The notes: generated by a model not told the origin, from the letters alone. Positions 37,401 to 44,289 are shown, counted from the stretch's first letter. The stretch: DNA of 64,000 bases from Azorinus chamasolen (GCA_963576725.1 OY755236.1:71704379-71768378); one strand, 5' to 3'. Numbers and translations are program-made.

Positions 37401-38637
37401 CTTGGAGCTTTCTGCTCGACTGTCACCCTGCATTAAGCAACCACCTACCTTAAAAGTATTTAAATTCTTCTCTACTGGAATTCTTCAAATTAAATTATTT
37501 TCTGCTGGAATTCTAATTATACCCCGCAAACGAAGTTTGAGAGGGGGTATATAGGAGTCGGTGTGTTGGTTGGTCGGTTGGTCTGTCTGTGGCACAACCT
37601 GGTTTGATTTGCGATCAAGGCAGCTGAGCAGGGGTATTCCATCACCTTTAGTGATAGTTCTAGTTTAGAGGGGTTTTACTGTACATGTAAATTCAGTTGG
37701 AGTGTGTGAAATGATTATTATATATATATTACCCTTTTGATATAAAAGGTAGTGTTTTTAACCAGCCAAATACAAAATAACCCTTCACTCCATAAATGTG
37801 CCTTTCTATGCCTTTGCAAACAGAGTAGACCCAGGTCAGACAACTCCTGCAGGGGGCATGTGATCAGGGTATGCTCTGTTTGCTTATGAAATGATATAGA
37901 TCTGATTCAACATTTTCTGACATGGCCTTACTACATGTTATAAAAAAATATTTATGATGTCAGTATTTCTTACTTGAATATTTATATTTAATGAATAAAC
38001 ATTATATGGAAAGGACAATTTTATATATCCTTAATATATTGAATTATAATAGTTGACTCCTCCATCTATGAATATTTATGTAGCAAACCAAGAAATTTTC
38101 CTTGCAGAGAATTGTTATTATGGCAAACAGTGCAGATGAGATGAGAGGACTCCTAGAGGGCCCCTCTCTGATCTAGGTCTACCCCGTTTACAAATGATTT
38201 AGACATTTGTTTGTTGCATATAATGAGTTGACACATTATCCCTTAGTGACGCATTTTTGCGCATCCATTAAATTTACATTGTGAAACCATTGTGATTAAT
38301 AGAGCATTTGCTACTATAGGAGCAAATGCTCTATTTATCACAATGTTTCAAACTACAAAATTCTAAAAAAATTCCTTTTCTCTAGTTAATGCTCCTTTTT
38401 GGTAGATTAATTAAAAAAGGTTGGGTCTAAAAATAGCCTAGGAGAGAATAAGTTAATTGAAACTTCTTATTTTATTTACAGGAGTCTGGTTCCGATGACT
38501 CAGATGACTCTGATATTGACCTTGACGAAGACGATGTGGATGATGATGACGATGATGATATAGAAATGGCCGCTAAACATGCGCGAGGCAGACAACCTCG
38601 TCAACATGATTTAAATGACAGTGACAATGACTTCTAG
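13406..38637 (+). CDS. CLUAP1: CLUAP1 / IFT38 intraflagellar transport protein, 13 coding exons
   Basis: Joined exons 13406-13427, 16656-16767, 18576-18660, 20095-20274, 20958-21053, 21882-21965, 22903-23036, 24368-24509, 26137-26221, 27022-27123, 30239-30262, 36674-36726 and 38482-38637 give 1275 nt, 424 residues plus TAG; human CLUAP1 is about 413. The start [18 protein letters not shown] and the stretch [19 protein letters not shown] are hallmark N-terminal sequence of the family, a calponin-homology-like fold (about residues 1-130). Residues about 135-310 are charged heptad-like coiled coil. From about 314 to the C-terminus the protein is very acidic (runs of D, S and E), ending DNDF. Known role: peripheral IFT-B subunit that pairs with IFT20/54/57 and is needed to build cilia. 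Every intron is GT-AG and phases agree. Only the 5' UTR and first exon boundary upstream of the ATG are unresolved. Confidence 0.97.
13815..14096. repeat. Tandem duplication, 136-bp unit, CLUAP1 intron 1
   Basis: atcaaatttctgatatcaaa recurs at 13815 and 13951, and both copies end in ttcccactatgcttatt; nearly identical. Confidence 0.9.
14097..15252. other. CLUAP1 intron 1, unassigned
   Basis: Holds an inverted ggattctgcgggaga / tctcccgatttctga pair (14367-14443). A tiny Cys-containing frame at about 14560-14640 ([11 protein letters not shown]...) may be a transposon scrap. Otherwise nothing recognised. Confidence 0.35.
15253..15660. repeat. A/T-rich degenerate simple repeat
   Basis: aataataa stretches and recurrent gaatagaa-ggaatgg-taattaga units. 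Confidence 0.8.
15720..15802 (+). repeat. Retroposon 3'-tail-like sequence ending in (AAT)n
   Basis: gaagcgcttttgaacgc, then agagcgctatataaatg and (ATA)n. This resembles the common 3' end of invertebrate LINE/SINE families; the family is not identified. Confidence 0.5.
15927..15958. repeat. (GT)n(G)n simple repeat
   Basis: GT repeats running into a G tract. Confidence 0.9.
15959..16655. other. CLUAP1 intron 1, 3' part
   Basis: Three aatctccctctttg-like direct repeats at about 16040-16095; nothing else recognised before exon 2. Confidence 0.4.
16656..16767 (+). CDS. CLUAP1: CLUAP1 coding exon 2
   Basis: Residues 8-45 of the CH-like domain. Acceptor ttttcag. Two donors are possible, gtttgt at 16768 or gtatag at 16772; the first joins to exon 3 in frame as KRYDP, matching the family, so it was chosen. 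Confidence 0.93.
16768..17289. other. CLUAP1 intron 2, unassigned
   Basis: AT-rich; no repeat family recognised. Confidence 0.4.
17290..17490. repeat. TTAA-A MITE, degraded
   Basis: ttgatgcttttgcaaaccaa core and right tip attcatcaagtaatgggttaa. The terminal TTAA is shared with another copy starting ttaaccctttactccatata and running to about 17650. Confidence 0.7.
18309..18555. repeat. TTAA-A MITE next to CLUAP1 exon 3
   Basis: TTAACCCTTTATTGAGT to atggagaaaagggttaa; ends 20 bp before the exon 3 first base. Confidence 0.82.
18576..18660 (+). CDS. CLUAP1: CLUAP1 coding exon 3
   Basis: Residues 45-73 ([17 protein letters not shown] then [11 protein letters not shown]), acceptor gacag, donor gtaaga. 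A TTAA-A element ends only about 20 bp upstream of the acceptor. Confidence 0.95.
18661..19340. other. CLUAP1 intron 3, 5' part
   Basis: A degraded TTAA-type core at about 19060-19170 (ccagatcagagggctcctg); otherwise unassigned. Confidence 0.4.
19341..19773. repeat. TTAA-A MITE containing a nested TA-A element
   Basis: taaaccctttactccataaa to gaatattcatggagtaaagg, interrupted at aatgtca by the foldback at 19531-19738. Confidence 0.8.
19531..19738. repeat. TA-A foldback MITE (nested)
   Basis: cagtaaaacctctctataac to agagaggttttactgta; centre gaacgctcctatataggagc. Confidence 0.87.
19801..20074. repeat. TTAA-B MITE next to CLUAP1 exon 4
   Basis: TTAACCCTTTCCTTCACATA to acagggaaagggttaa, with a 30-bp internal duplication (ctaaaatagatctaattctt). 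Ends 20 bp before the exon. Confidence 0.87.
20095..20274 (+). CDS. CLUAP1: CLUAP1 coding exon 4
   Basis: Residues 74-133, including [20 protein letters not shown] near the end of the CH-like domain. Acceptor cttttag, donor gtgagt. A TTAA-B element ends about 20 bp upstream. Confidence 0.96.
20530..20779. repeat. TTAA-A MITE
   Basis: TTAACCCTTTACATTGAATA to catagagtaaagagttaa; core cctgtaggagctgtctgatc. Confidence 0.83.
20958..21053 (+). CDS. CLUAP1: CLUAP1 coding exon 5
   Basis: Residues 134-165 (starts [14 protein letters not shown]), the start of the coiled coil. Acceptor ctgcag, donor gtaaga, phase 0 at both ends. Confidence 0.95.
21179..21496. repeat. pogo/Tigger-like foldback
   Basis: TACAGTTGAACTTCGATATC left end and gttgaagttcaactgta right end; centre gaaagctcatgcaggagcttt. 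TA-flanked. Confidence 0.7.
21535..21780. repeat. TTAA-A MITE
   Basis: cattcacttcattaatatta to tatggagtaaagggttaa; core ccagatcagatggaccctat. Confidence 0.8.
21882..21965 (+). CDS. CLUAP1: CLUAP1 coding exon 6
   Basis: Residues 166-193 ([17 protein letters not shown]...), coiled coil. Acceptor gttacag, donor gtaaaa, phase 0-0. Confidence 0.94.
21966..22481. other. CLUAP1 intron 6, 5' part
   Basis: Contains a tctcctttctt..gagacgattctaaagagtggtcacaacg stretch also seen at about 9410-9480 and 55870-55940, an unclassified dispersed repeat, and a degraded ggattcagttggatcaagat core. Confidence 0.4.
22482..22713. repeat. TTAA-C MITE
   Basis: TTAACCTATTCCCTCCTAG to ataggagggaatgggttaa; central gcatttgctcctatggagca. 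Confidence 0.87.
22903..23036 (+). CDS. CLUAP1: CLUAP1 coding exon 7
   Basis: Residues 194-238 ([20 protein letters not shown]...), coiled coil. Acceptor ttttcag, donor gtaggt. A TA-type foldback begins at intron position +6, so its TA lies within the donor region. Confidence 0.95.
23042..23249. repeat. TA-B foldback MITE at the exon 7 donor
   Basis: TACAGTAAGACCCCTCTAAA to ttagaggggttttactgta; starts 5 nt into intron 7. Confidence 0.85.
23250..24114. other. CLUAP1 intron 7, middle
   Basis: An inverted pair is visible: ccagtcagagatccgattta (23466) against later ttccaaggatttactctgactgg (23905-23930), and tgccaaattaccgtgt against ggcagtttttggcaaac. This is probably the degraded ends of an unclassified element; no coding capacity. 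Confidence 0.35.
24115..24262. repeat. TTAA-B/A MITE fragment
   Basis: ttttaaccatttccttcatat and core ccagatgggatggctcctgt; right end lost. Confidence 0.6.
24368..24509 (+). CDS. CLUAP1: CLUAP1 coding exon 8
   Basis: Residues 238-285 ([19 protein letters not shown]...), with the conserved [15 protein letters not shown] stretch. Acceptor gttgtag, donor gtaagt. Confidence 0.96.
24541..24630. repeat. Tandem repeat, 22-bp unit, CLUAP1 intron 8
   Basis: Four copies of aggagatattactgtattat-aa. Confidence 0.93.
24698..24904. repeat. TA-B foldback MITE
   Basis: TACAGTAAATCCTCTCTAAA to ttagaggggttctactgta; arms include gcagggtgaaagtcatg and its inverse. Confidence 0.85.
25271..25770. repeat. Tandem duplication, 250-bp unit with a MITE core
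   Basis: aatcaagttgacagcaagtt at 25271 and again at 25521; each unit carries gcaaacaaagtagaccc and attaatattcatgtggtgtc. Confidence 0.88.
25842..26093. repeat. TTAA-A MITE
   Basis: aaccgatactccgtaaatac to atttatggaataaagggataa; core cagacggctcctaggagctg. Lies 43 bp before exon 9. Confidence 0.78.
26137..26221 (+). CDS. CLUAP1: CLUAP1 coding exon 9
   Basis: Residues 286-314, lysine- and glutamate-rich end of the coiled coil. Acceptor gttacag, donor gtaagg; ends in phase 1. Confidence 0.93.
26222..26829. other. CLUAP1 intron 9, 5' part
   Basis: No complete repeat recognised; caaacagtgtagcactgttc and gcagcactgttctaggt are duplicated around 26335 and 26415. Confidence 0.4.
26830..26947. repeat. 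TTAA-type MITE, right half
   Basis: Core gcaaacaaagcagaccctga and right tip gaaggaaagggttaa; left half lost. Confidence 0.65.
27022..27123 (+). CDS. CLUAP1: CLUAP1 coding exon 10 (acidic linker)
   Basis: Residues 314-348. Begins the acidic tail ([11 protein letters not shown]...) and ends [10 protein letters not shown]. Acceptor gttaaag, donor gtgagt. Both ends are phase 1, so skipping keeps the frame. Confidence 0.93.
27152..28136. repeat. Minisatellite array, about 80-90-bp unit, CLUAP1 intron 10
   Basis: About eleven diverged copies of agagcatgtctaaagtcacc ... gtgaataaacagtagagtct atcaaagcaggtagctgctg ... acatacaca. It starts about 30 bp after exon 10. Confidence 0.93.
28138..28339. repeat. 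TTAA-A MITE
   Basis: ttaccttatgaatatttatgg to cagttaaagggtta; core cctggtcagatggcttctag. Confidence 0.65.
28436..28459. repeat. TA-type foldback, right-end remnant
   Basis: ggttgttttatagaggtttt then actgta; no left arm seen. Confidence 0.45.
28460..29027. other. CLUAP1 intron 10, unassigned
   Basis: AT-rich, with only a stray taaccctttactctatggg tip at 28737. Confidence 0.4.
29028..29263. repeat. TTAA-B/A MITE
   Basis: aaaccctttccatcatataa to attcatgagggaaagggttaa. Confidence 0.78.
29332..29571. repeat. TTAA-A MITE
   Basis: TTAACCCTTTACTGTATTAT to ccgtaaagggttaa; core ccaaatcagacagctcttat. Confidence 0.75.
29741..29969. repeat. TTAA-C MITE
   Basis: TTAACCCATTCCTCCATAGG to tatggaggaaagggttaa; centre tttgctcctatagtagcaaa. 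Confidence 0.87.
30239..30262 (+). CDS. CLUAP1: CLUAP1 coding microexon 11
   Basis: A 24-nt exon encoding VDFMVDPD (348-355), between acceptor tctgtag and donor gtaagt, phase 1-1. Support is splice sites plus frame continuity; family similarity is weak over so short a piece. It could be alternatively spliced. Confidence 0.8.
30472..30720. repeat. TTAA-A MITE
   Basis: TTAACCCTTTACTTCACAAA to attcgtgaagaaaagggttaa. Confidence 0.82.
30721..31183. other. CLUAP1 intron 11, unassigned
   Basis: A degraded core palindrome with gcaaacattgtagaccc at 30855 to gggtctgtgtctgccctg at 30944; otherwise nothing. Confidence 0.4.
31211..32006 (+). mobile_element. Hairpin-ended non-coding element with ~170-bp internal repeats (copy 1)
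   Basis: Begins with the hairpin agctccactttttcaaaaag and cgtcggcgtcggcgtc. It then has four tandem units sharing ctcagaaac...gatatttggttcat and ggtaaccctaaaattaattt. It ends with the hairpin gctgtctgcggacagc followed by tcttgtt. It splits a TTAA-C fragment (31184-31210 and from 32007). The second copy at 51689-52250 is inverted. Confidence 0.7.
32232..32478. repeat. TTAA-A MITE
   Basis: ccaaccctttactccatgaa to tatggagtagagggtta; core tgatcagacagctcctacgg. Confidence 0.8.
32572..32820. repeat. TTAA-A MITE
   Basis: TTAACCCTTTTTCACCATGA to tatggagtaaagggttaa. Confidence 0.85.
32884..33100. repeat. TTAA-A MITE, centre deleted
   Basis: TTAACCCTTTATGTAATGAG to caagcaaagggttaa. The core is reduced to tagacccagatcaggtctac. 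Confidence 0.8.
33141..33383. repeat. TTAA-A MITE
   Basis: TTAACCCTTTACTCTATGAA to tatggagtaaaggatta; core gatggctcctataggagctg. Confidence 0.83.
33612..33878. repeat. TTAA-B/A hybrid MITE
   Basis: ataaacctttccctcatata to gaatattcaacaggaaaagg then attaa; joins a B-type left end to an A-like body. Confidence 0.75.
34083..34315. repeat. TTAA-B MITE
   Basis: TTAACCCTTTCCCTCATATA to acagggaaagggttaa; shortened core tgatcagccatttgatcagg. Confidence 0.87.
34428..34868. repeat. TTAA-D MITE split by a TTAA-B MITE
   Basis: Outer arms ctccttgaatgtgg and catcattcaaaggatta; outer sequence ggactctaccaTTAA resumes TTAAgtaataatgga after the insert. Confidence 0.7.
34592..34819. repeat. TTAA-B MITE (nested)
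   Basis: TTAACTCTTTCCTTTATATA to acggggaagggttaa; flanked by duplicated TTAA inside a TTAA-D copy. Confidence 0.85.
35156..35399. repeat. TTAA-A MITE
   Basis: ataacactttactccataga to tcatggagtaaagggttaa; core gatggctcctgttggagctg. Confidence 0.83.
35545..35740. repeat. TTAA-D MITE
   Basis: tttaaccatttgagtcaagg; core gcaaactgtgtagacc and gggtctgcactgtttgtcat; tail actattccactgaaaattta. Confidence 0.6.
35741..36157. other. CLUAP1 intron 11, unassigned
   Basis: A gcaaacagtttggatcaagat / catcagtatccaagctgttt palindrome at 35769-35833; otherwise nothing. Confidence 0.45.
36158..36356. repeat. TTAA-D MITE
   Basis: Core gagggctcctagaggagccc and gggtctgcactgtttgtcat; tail ccactctgaaaattcattgt. 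Confidence 0.65.
36674..36726 (+). CDS. CLUAP1: CLUAP1 coding exon 12
   Basis: Residues 356-373 ([18 protein letters not shown]). Acceptor tttttag, donor gtatat. A 6.4-kb intron separates it from exon 11. Confidence 0.88.
36761..37010. repeat. TTAA-A MITE
   Basis: ttgaccctttactccataaa to catggagtatagggttaa; begins 35 bp after exon 12. Confidence 0.82.
37330..37682. repeat. TA-B foldback with an inserted repeat
   Basis: Hairpin core gcagggtgacagtcatgcag / inverse at 37372-37432. The right tip agtttagaggggttttactg is displaced by an inserted accccgcaaacgaagtttga...tggttggtcggttgg segment (37520-37655). Left tip not resolved. Confidence 0.6.
37778..37985. repeat. TTAA-A MITE, right end eroded
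   Basis: ataacccttcactccataaa; core caggtcagacaactcctgca. Confidence 0.68.
38236..38456. repeat. TTAA-C MITE next to CLUAP1 exon 13
   Basis: Inverted orientation: centre gcatttgctactataggagc; tip cctaggagagaataagttaa, 26 bp before the exon. Confidence 0.78.
38482..38637 (+). CDS. CLUAP1: CLUAP1 terminal coding exon 13
   Basis: Residues 374-424 and TAG. Very acidic: nearly continuous Asp/Glu/Ser, then a basic patch and a DNDSDNDF-like end. Acceptor tttacag lies about 26 bp after a TTAA-C element. Confidence 0.95.
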   Translation, partial: ESGSDDSDDSDIDLDEDDVDDDDDDDIEMAAKHARGRQPRQHDLNDSDNDF

Positions 38638-38726
38638 TCTTCAACCTTTCCAACATTTATCTGACAGTCATGTGCACAAACAAGTTGGTTTCTGACTCCG
38701 AGTATTATATGAAAAGTGATATCTTG

Positions 38727-38974
38727 ACTTGTTACTTCATAGAGACCCCGTTTGACGCCTTTTTAAACAGAGTAGACCCAGATCAGATAGCTACTGTATT
38801 AGCCATCTTATCAGGGTCTGCTCTGTTTGCTTAAGGAATTATATAGCTTTGATTCTACAGTTTCTGCTACTACTAAAAAAATCCTGAGTTAATTTACTGT
38901 TACAAAAATTCAGTGTACTTACAGGTATTCATGTCATTATTTCTTACATGTGTATTCATGTGATAATGGGTTAA
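38727..38974. repeat. TTAA-A MITE in the CLUAP1 3' UTR
   Basis: gttacttcatagagacccc to catgtgataatgggttaa; core ccagatcagatagctactgt. Confidence 0.75.
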
Positions 38975-39164
38975 CCCATTCCCTCATATTGATGCCTTTT
39001 GATGCCTCTGTAAAATTAACTTATTGAAACCATTGTGATAAATAAATACAATGGTTTCAACACTACACAATTCTAAAAAATTCCTTCCTCTAGTTAATGC
39101 TCCTTTTCAGAAGATATATCCAAAGAGGTAGGATCTAAAAATAACCTATGAGAGAATGGGTTAA
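38971..39164. repeat. TTAA-C MITE in the CLUAP1 3' UTR
   Basis: TTAACCCATTCCCTCATATT to tgagagaatgggttaa. It shares the TTAA at 38971-38974 with the preceding element. Confidence 0.8.
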
Positions 39165-39577
39165 GGGAGATGACACATTATTGGCTCAACTTTTATATTA
39201 TGTCAGTGGCATCACACATCTGGACATAGACATTATTATTGTCAGTGAAAACTTGTATATGAGGTGCTTTTCTGAGGAAAGGTATTTTTGCAAACAGTAC
39301 AGATCCAGGTCATAGTTTCTGTAATGAGTGTCTGATCATTGATAATCATCAAGTATGAAAATACCAGGAACAATTCACTACAGGTTCTGATGAATGACAA
39401 ACAGTGCAGACCCTGACTAGATGCTACATCAGAGATGTGGTAGCTGGTCTTGGTCTTCATGGTTTACGTTGTTATAAGACCCCTTTTCCCAGAGAGCAGC
39501 TGATATCATGCAAATGTATGAAAACTGTTTTTCCTAAACAAATAAGATATGTATGTTAGAGTTAAGAAGTATCAGTC

Positions 39578-39780
39578 TTTAATCCTTTACTCCATAGTGA
39601 TGCCTTTGGGCACCTTTATAAACAGAGTAGACCCTGATCAGATGACTCCTATAGGATCTGTCTGATCAGAGTGTGCTGTTTGTTTATGAAATAACATAGA
39701 TCTATTTCTACAGTATCTGCCATTCCTTCTTTCAAGATGCCAATATAAATCAGCTGAATAGTCCTGGAGTAAAGGGTTAA
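39578..39780. repeat. TTAA-A MITE in the CLUAP1 3' UTR
   Basis: tttaatcctttactccatag to cctggagtaaagggttaa. Confidence 0.78.
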
Positions 39781-39901
39781 GTAATTTCTACATGTGATTG
39801 TATTTATGAAGAAATTGTCAATTGATGTTAGTTGTACAGTTGAACTGTTACATGTATCACAACATTCCGTCCACTTGATGAGTAAAGCATTTTTGCTATG
39901 A

Positions 39902-39907
39902 AATAAA
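39902..39907 (+). terminator. Polyadenylation signal, CLUAP1
   Basis: AATAAA after a non-repeat 3' UTR stretch and before a TG-rich downstream region (gttgttacttg...gtgttgtgttg). Confidence 0.5.
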
Positions 39908-40017
39908 ATATTGGAATTGTTCAGGTGGTTTTAGTTGTTACTTGTCTTAGTGTTGTGTTGTGTTTATGTTTTAAGCTTAGGTTTTCTTGATTAACCCAGC
40001 ATGAGATAGTACCTCCT

Positions 40018-40211
40018 CACAGGGGTCCATTTCGTGGGTCTAGATGGTCTAAAAAGTAAAATAAAATTGATTGGGTCGATTTAGTGTTATATCAAATAAA
40101 CTAAATCGACCCAATATATATACATGTATAGTATATAATATAACACTAAATTGACCCAATCAAATTGTTTTACTTTTTAGACCATCTAGACCCACGAAAT
40201 GGACCCTTGTG
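40018..40211. repeat. Near-perfect 190-bp palindrome
   Basis: cacaggggtccatttcgtgg to ccacgaaatggacccttgtg. The arms cover almost the whole length and include attgattgggtcgatttagt and its inverse. It is unrelated to the TTAA and TA families. Confidence 0.88.
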
Positions 40212-40569
40212 TACCTCCTATAGGAACCATCTGATTTGGGTCTACAATGTTTGCAAAGCCATTATAAGTCATATATATGAAGTATAAGGTTAAATCTTTA
40301 CCCCAAACACATGATCCATCATTGGAAGAAGTTGTGCACACTCGTTATTGTTGGTATAGACAGAGATATATTCACAACTGAACCCTTTACCTGTTGAGTA
40401 TGCATGTAAGAAATAATTGCATCATAGGTATACACCCTTTCCCTCTATTAAATGCCTTTTCACTCATCTGCAAACAGAGTACACCCTGTTGCAACTGTCT
40501 AGTCAGGGTTTTGATACAGAGTTTCTAGTCCAGTGTAGAATCCTTATCTTTGCCCTCCCAATATTCTAA

Positions 40570-40612
40570 ACAAGAGGGCCATTGGCCCTATATCGCTCAC
40601 CTGAGTTACAGT
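40570..40612 (-). repeat. Hairpin + TCTTG element end (family of 44048)
   Basis: On the minus strand ctcaggtgagcgatatag, hairpin gggccaatggccc, then tcttgttt. This is the end of a bivalve-type repeat whose other end is at 44048. Confidence 0.55.
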
Positions 40613-43160
40613 AATATATTGACATTTTTCAGTGGACAACATTTCTAGCAGATGAAAGAAGCTTAGTCCACTGCTTTCACCCTTTCACTGCTGAATAAAC
40701 TTGAACTGGATTCAGATCTAATACCAAGTGACTGGTTGACCAAGATCTAAACTGTTTACAACTTGTGCCATTTTTGCCTTAGCTCAAAATGCCTAAAACT
40801 GGTCTTTGAGAAATTCAAATGACGTCAATAAAGCTATGCAATTATACCTTGATCCAGGTATATAGGCAAATAAAGTGCTAGGCAGTACATAATGCCAGTT
40901 TTTGTGTGAAATGACCAATAAAAATATCTTTAAAAATCTTCTAACCCTTTCCCTCATATAAAGCTGTTTTCACGCATTAGCAAACAGAGTAGACCCAGAT
41001 CAAACGACACCTATGGAATATAGATCTGATTCTACAGTTTTTATCAAAGCAAAAACTTCTCTTCACAAAAATAATGTGTTTTACGCATTAAAAATAAGAG
41101 TAGACTAGATTAGACGGCTGCTATAGAAGCTGTCTGATCAGGGTCTGCTCTGTTTGCATTTGACAAGATATAGATTTGATTTTACAGGTTTTATCAAAGC
41201 TAAAACTTCTCTTTATGGAAATAATTTTTTACGCATTAGCAAACAGAGTAGTCCCAGATAATTTTTTGTCAAAGCAAACAGGTAAGGGGTTAATAGGTGT
41301 TTAGAAATAATTCTAGCTCTAGGTGTGAATATCTGATGATAAGTCAATTAAAAGGGTCATTAGTTTTTTTAACAATTGAAATAGAGAAGAGTTACTAATT
41401 TTTTGAGTAACATTAATTATTGATCGACAATAATTTTGATTAACTTAAAGACATTATTTTTTTTAAAAATCAAATTAAAACAAATACAATTAGTAGCAAG
41501 GAGAAAAGACATTATTAAACACCTAAATTTCAACTAAATGCAATTAAACAAGAGTTGCATAATAAAATTTGTTAGAATAAATGATCATAATGAAACTATT
41601 TTTTTCCAATCACATAAATTAACTGCAGAAACAAACATAACATTGTGCAAAGACCTGTGAAACTAAAATGTTAACGGTTTATTCCAATGTCTCCCACATT
41701 TTGGTTGACAAAATTCCAATAAGTCCCACAATCAAGCCAGACAGGTAATTCAATGGAGCATGCATTAGACTATAGTCAGTATCAATTGATTGCTTTATAG
41801 GTTGCTTGAACTGGCCTACCTATAGAAAGAGAACAAATATATGCAGAAAACTGATAATTACAGTTAATGACTCAAACAAGATGATGGAAAAAGTTGAGGG
41901 TTGAATGTAATTTAAGTATAACATGTAATTAAGTCAGATTGCTTAATTAATAGACACTTAGTATTGTTTGTAATTGTATAAATCACATAAATCACATAAT
42001 CAAAGTCATATTAAAATATTGTCTTTGATGCAATCGAAAAAATAAATTCTATTAAAGTCTGTCTGATCTTGGTCTACTCTGGTAAACTTTGCAAATGCGT
42101 GAAAACCTGTTTATTGACTGTTTCCAGCAGTTTATATCTTAAAATCCGTCTATTCTTGATGAGATGTTGAGTAATGTTATGAAGGAAAAACATATCTATT
42201 AAATTCCGTTAAATTCCATCTGATCTTGGTCTACTGTTTGCAAATGCATGAAAACACGTTTATGTGAAGGAACTTGTTAAATTATGACTGTTTCAAGCAG
42301 TTTTGATCCCGATGAGATGCTTTGTGAAAGGTTTCAATACATATGTACACGAAATCCTGAACAGTTTGATGTATTTCACATTGCTAACAGTTTGGCTCCA
42401 GATCAGACACTGCATAAGGTGGTGTGTGATTTGGATTCAAACTGTTTGTTATGTATTTAAATTTAAGAAATACCTAATAGTTTCCTTAATATTTAATATT
42501 CTAAATATGGTAACTAGCATAATGCCTATTTTTTTCCTAAAATGACAATTTTTTAGTTAATTAAAAGTATTAAAATGAATCTATTGTTGGTATTATCTAA
42601 TTTAAGAAATACCTATTATTTTCCTAAATATTTAACTCTTTGCACATAATGTGGCGTCTCATGATTCTCATCATAATCATCTTGATTACCTATGCAAACA
42701 GTGTGGATCCAGATGATAATGCAGTGTCTCATCAGGATGCAAACAAGGGGGGGGGGGGGGGGGCATATGCACGATCATGTTTTCTTAGCTTAGGATTTCC
42801 AATATCTCCCACATCTAATTTGAGAGACATTGGTAACATCTAGCTGTATAGCACTCACACTATGGGGTTAATAGGTCAAACATTCCTTTAATGTTTCGTC
42901 TGCAACAAAAAGTTATTGTCATCTGCTTCAATTCTTAAAATAAACTTACTTTCATTTTTTTTCAAAAATATGGTTAAGATGACAAACAGTTTGGATCCTG
43001 ATGAGACGCTGCATTATGCAGCCTCTCATCTGGATCCAAACTGTTTGCATAGGAAATCACAGTTTCACCACTAGCGTGCAAAGGGTTAAGAGTCATGCAT
43101 TGACCTGGAGAGATTTTACTGCCCAGAGCTATAACCCTTTAACTGCAGAAAAGCCTGTTT
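40613..43160. other. Convergent intergenic region, degraded repeats
   Basis: Three partial TTAA-B cores sit in tandem at 40943-41290. 41290-42050 is AT-rich without recognised content. Half TTAA-B ends at 42060-42280, a tgaaatcctgaacagtttga type core at 42350-42450, and a short palindrome caaacagtttggatcctgat / inverse at 42985-43050. No gene. Confidence 0.5.
42748..42763. repeat. Poly-G tract
   Basis: Uninterrupted G run inside a truncated tgcaaacagtgtggatcc palindrome. Confidence 0.85.
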
Positions 43161-43330
43161 AACCCTTAATTTCCATCATATAAACTTGTTTTCATGCATC
43201 TGCAAACAGAGTAGACCCAGATAAGGTGGCTCCTATAGGATCAGGGTCTGCTGTTTGCAAATGGAATTTGATATATCTGTTTCTATGCCTTCTAAAACAG
43301 CTACACTGTTCCACCTTCCACATTTTATTA
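43161..43330. repeat. TTAA-B MITE, right end lost
   Basis: cccttaatttccatcatata; core ccagataaggtggctcctat; body taaaacagctacactgttcc. Confidence 0.65.
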
Positions 43331-43469
43331 TAAGTAGTTACAAATAGAATCACTATTCTGGAAGTACTAGAATTCCAATGCAGTTATCTCCCTTTGTCCA
43401 TTATAGCTATGCTGATGGGACAAGGGAAATAACTGTGAGGAATTTTTTTTAACTAGCTTCCTGATGTTA

Positions 43470-44048
43470 AAGTAATATAAAACCCCAGGGTGAGGCCATT
43501 TTTGGCCCAGGGGTCATTATTTGAACATACTTGGTAGTGATACATTAGGTGATGCTTCATACCAAATATCTTAGCTCTAGATTATGTGGTTTCAGAAAAA
43601 AAATTGTTAAAGGTTTCCCTATATAAGTCTATGTAAAAACTACAAGCCCCAGGGCAGGGCCATTTTTAGCCCGGGGGTCATCATTTGAACAAACTTGGTA
43701 AAGGACCATTAGATGATGCTATATCCCAAATATCAAAGCTCTAGAAATTGTGGTTTCAGAGAAGAAGATTTTTAAAGATTTAAAAAAAAAACCTTTAAAA
43801 GTAGTGGGGCGGGGCCATTTTTTGCCCGGGGGTCATGATTTTAACAAACTTGATAGAGGACACCCTAAGGTACATTTCTGTGAAATTTGGTTGAAATCCT
43901 CCCAGTGGTTTAGGAGAAGAAGTCATTTGAAATAAAAGTGAACGGACAGACGGACGGACAGACGGACAGACGGACAGACGGACAGACGGACGACGGACGA
44001 CAGGCGGTCACAATAGCTCACCTTGAGCCTTCGGCTCAGGTGAGCTAA
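43470..44048 (+). mobile_element. Non-coding element with ~155-bp repeats and hairpin end
   Basis: Three diverged units share ccccagggcagggccatttt, gggggtcat, aacttggtagaggac and ctctag..tgtggtttcaga. A (GGACAGAC)n tail and the hairpin ctcaccttgagccttcggct / caggtgag follow. It pairs with the end at 40570. Confidence 0.65.
43939..44000. repeat. (GGACAGAC)n microsatellite
   Basis: gaacggacagacggacggac repeated about eight times. Confidence 0.93.
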
Positions 44049-44289
44049 AAATGATGTCAGTAGTGTCGCTTATTCAGAACCACAAATGAAATTCCAATCC
44101 AACTGTGTGTAGTTGAGCCAAATTTTATTTACCACACTTTATATTGAGAATTAAAGCATTGGGAGGAAAGAGTGTATCATTTGCAAGCAGAAGTGTGACA
44201 AAAAATGGTGACATACAGAAAGATAAACGGACAATGAAGAAGTTGTCCCTATATGTCACCCTGAGCAGTTGACATTAAGATTGAATAAA

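Larger units (their letters stand above)
38638..39925 (+). other. CLUAP1: CLUAP1 3' UTR (inferred)
   Basis: Runs from the stop codon to just after AATAAA at 39902. It contains three inverted-repeat MITEs (38727-38974, 38971-39164, 39578-39780). An earlier AATAAA at 39041 inside the second could give a shorter form. Confidence 0.5.
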
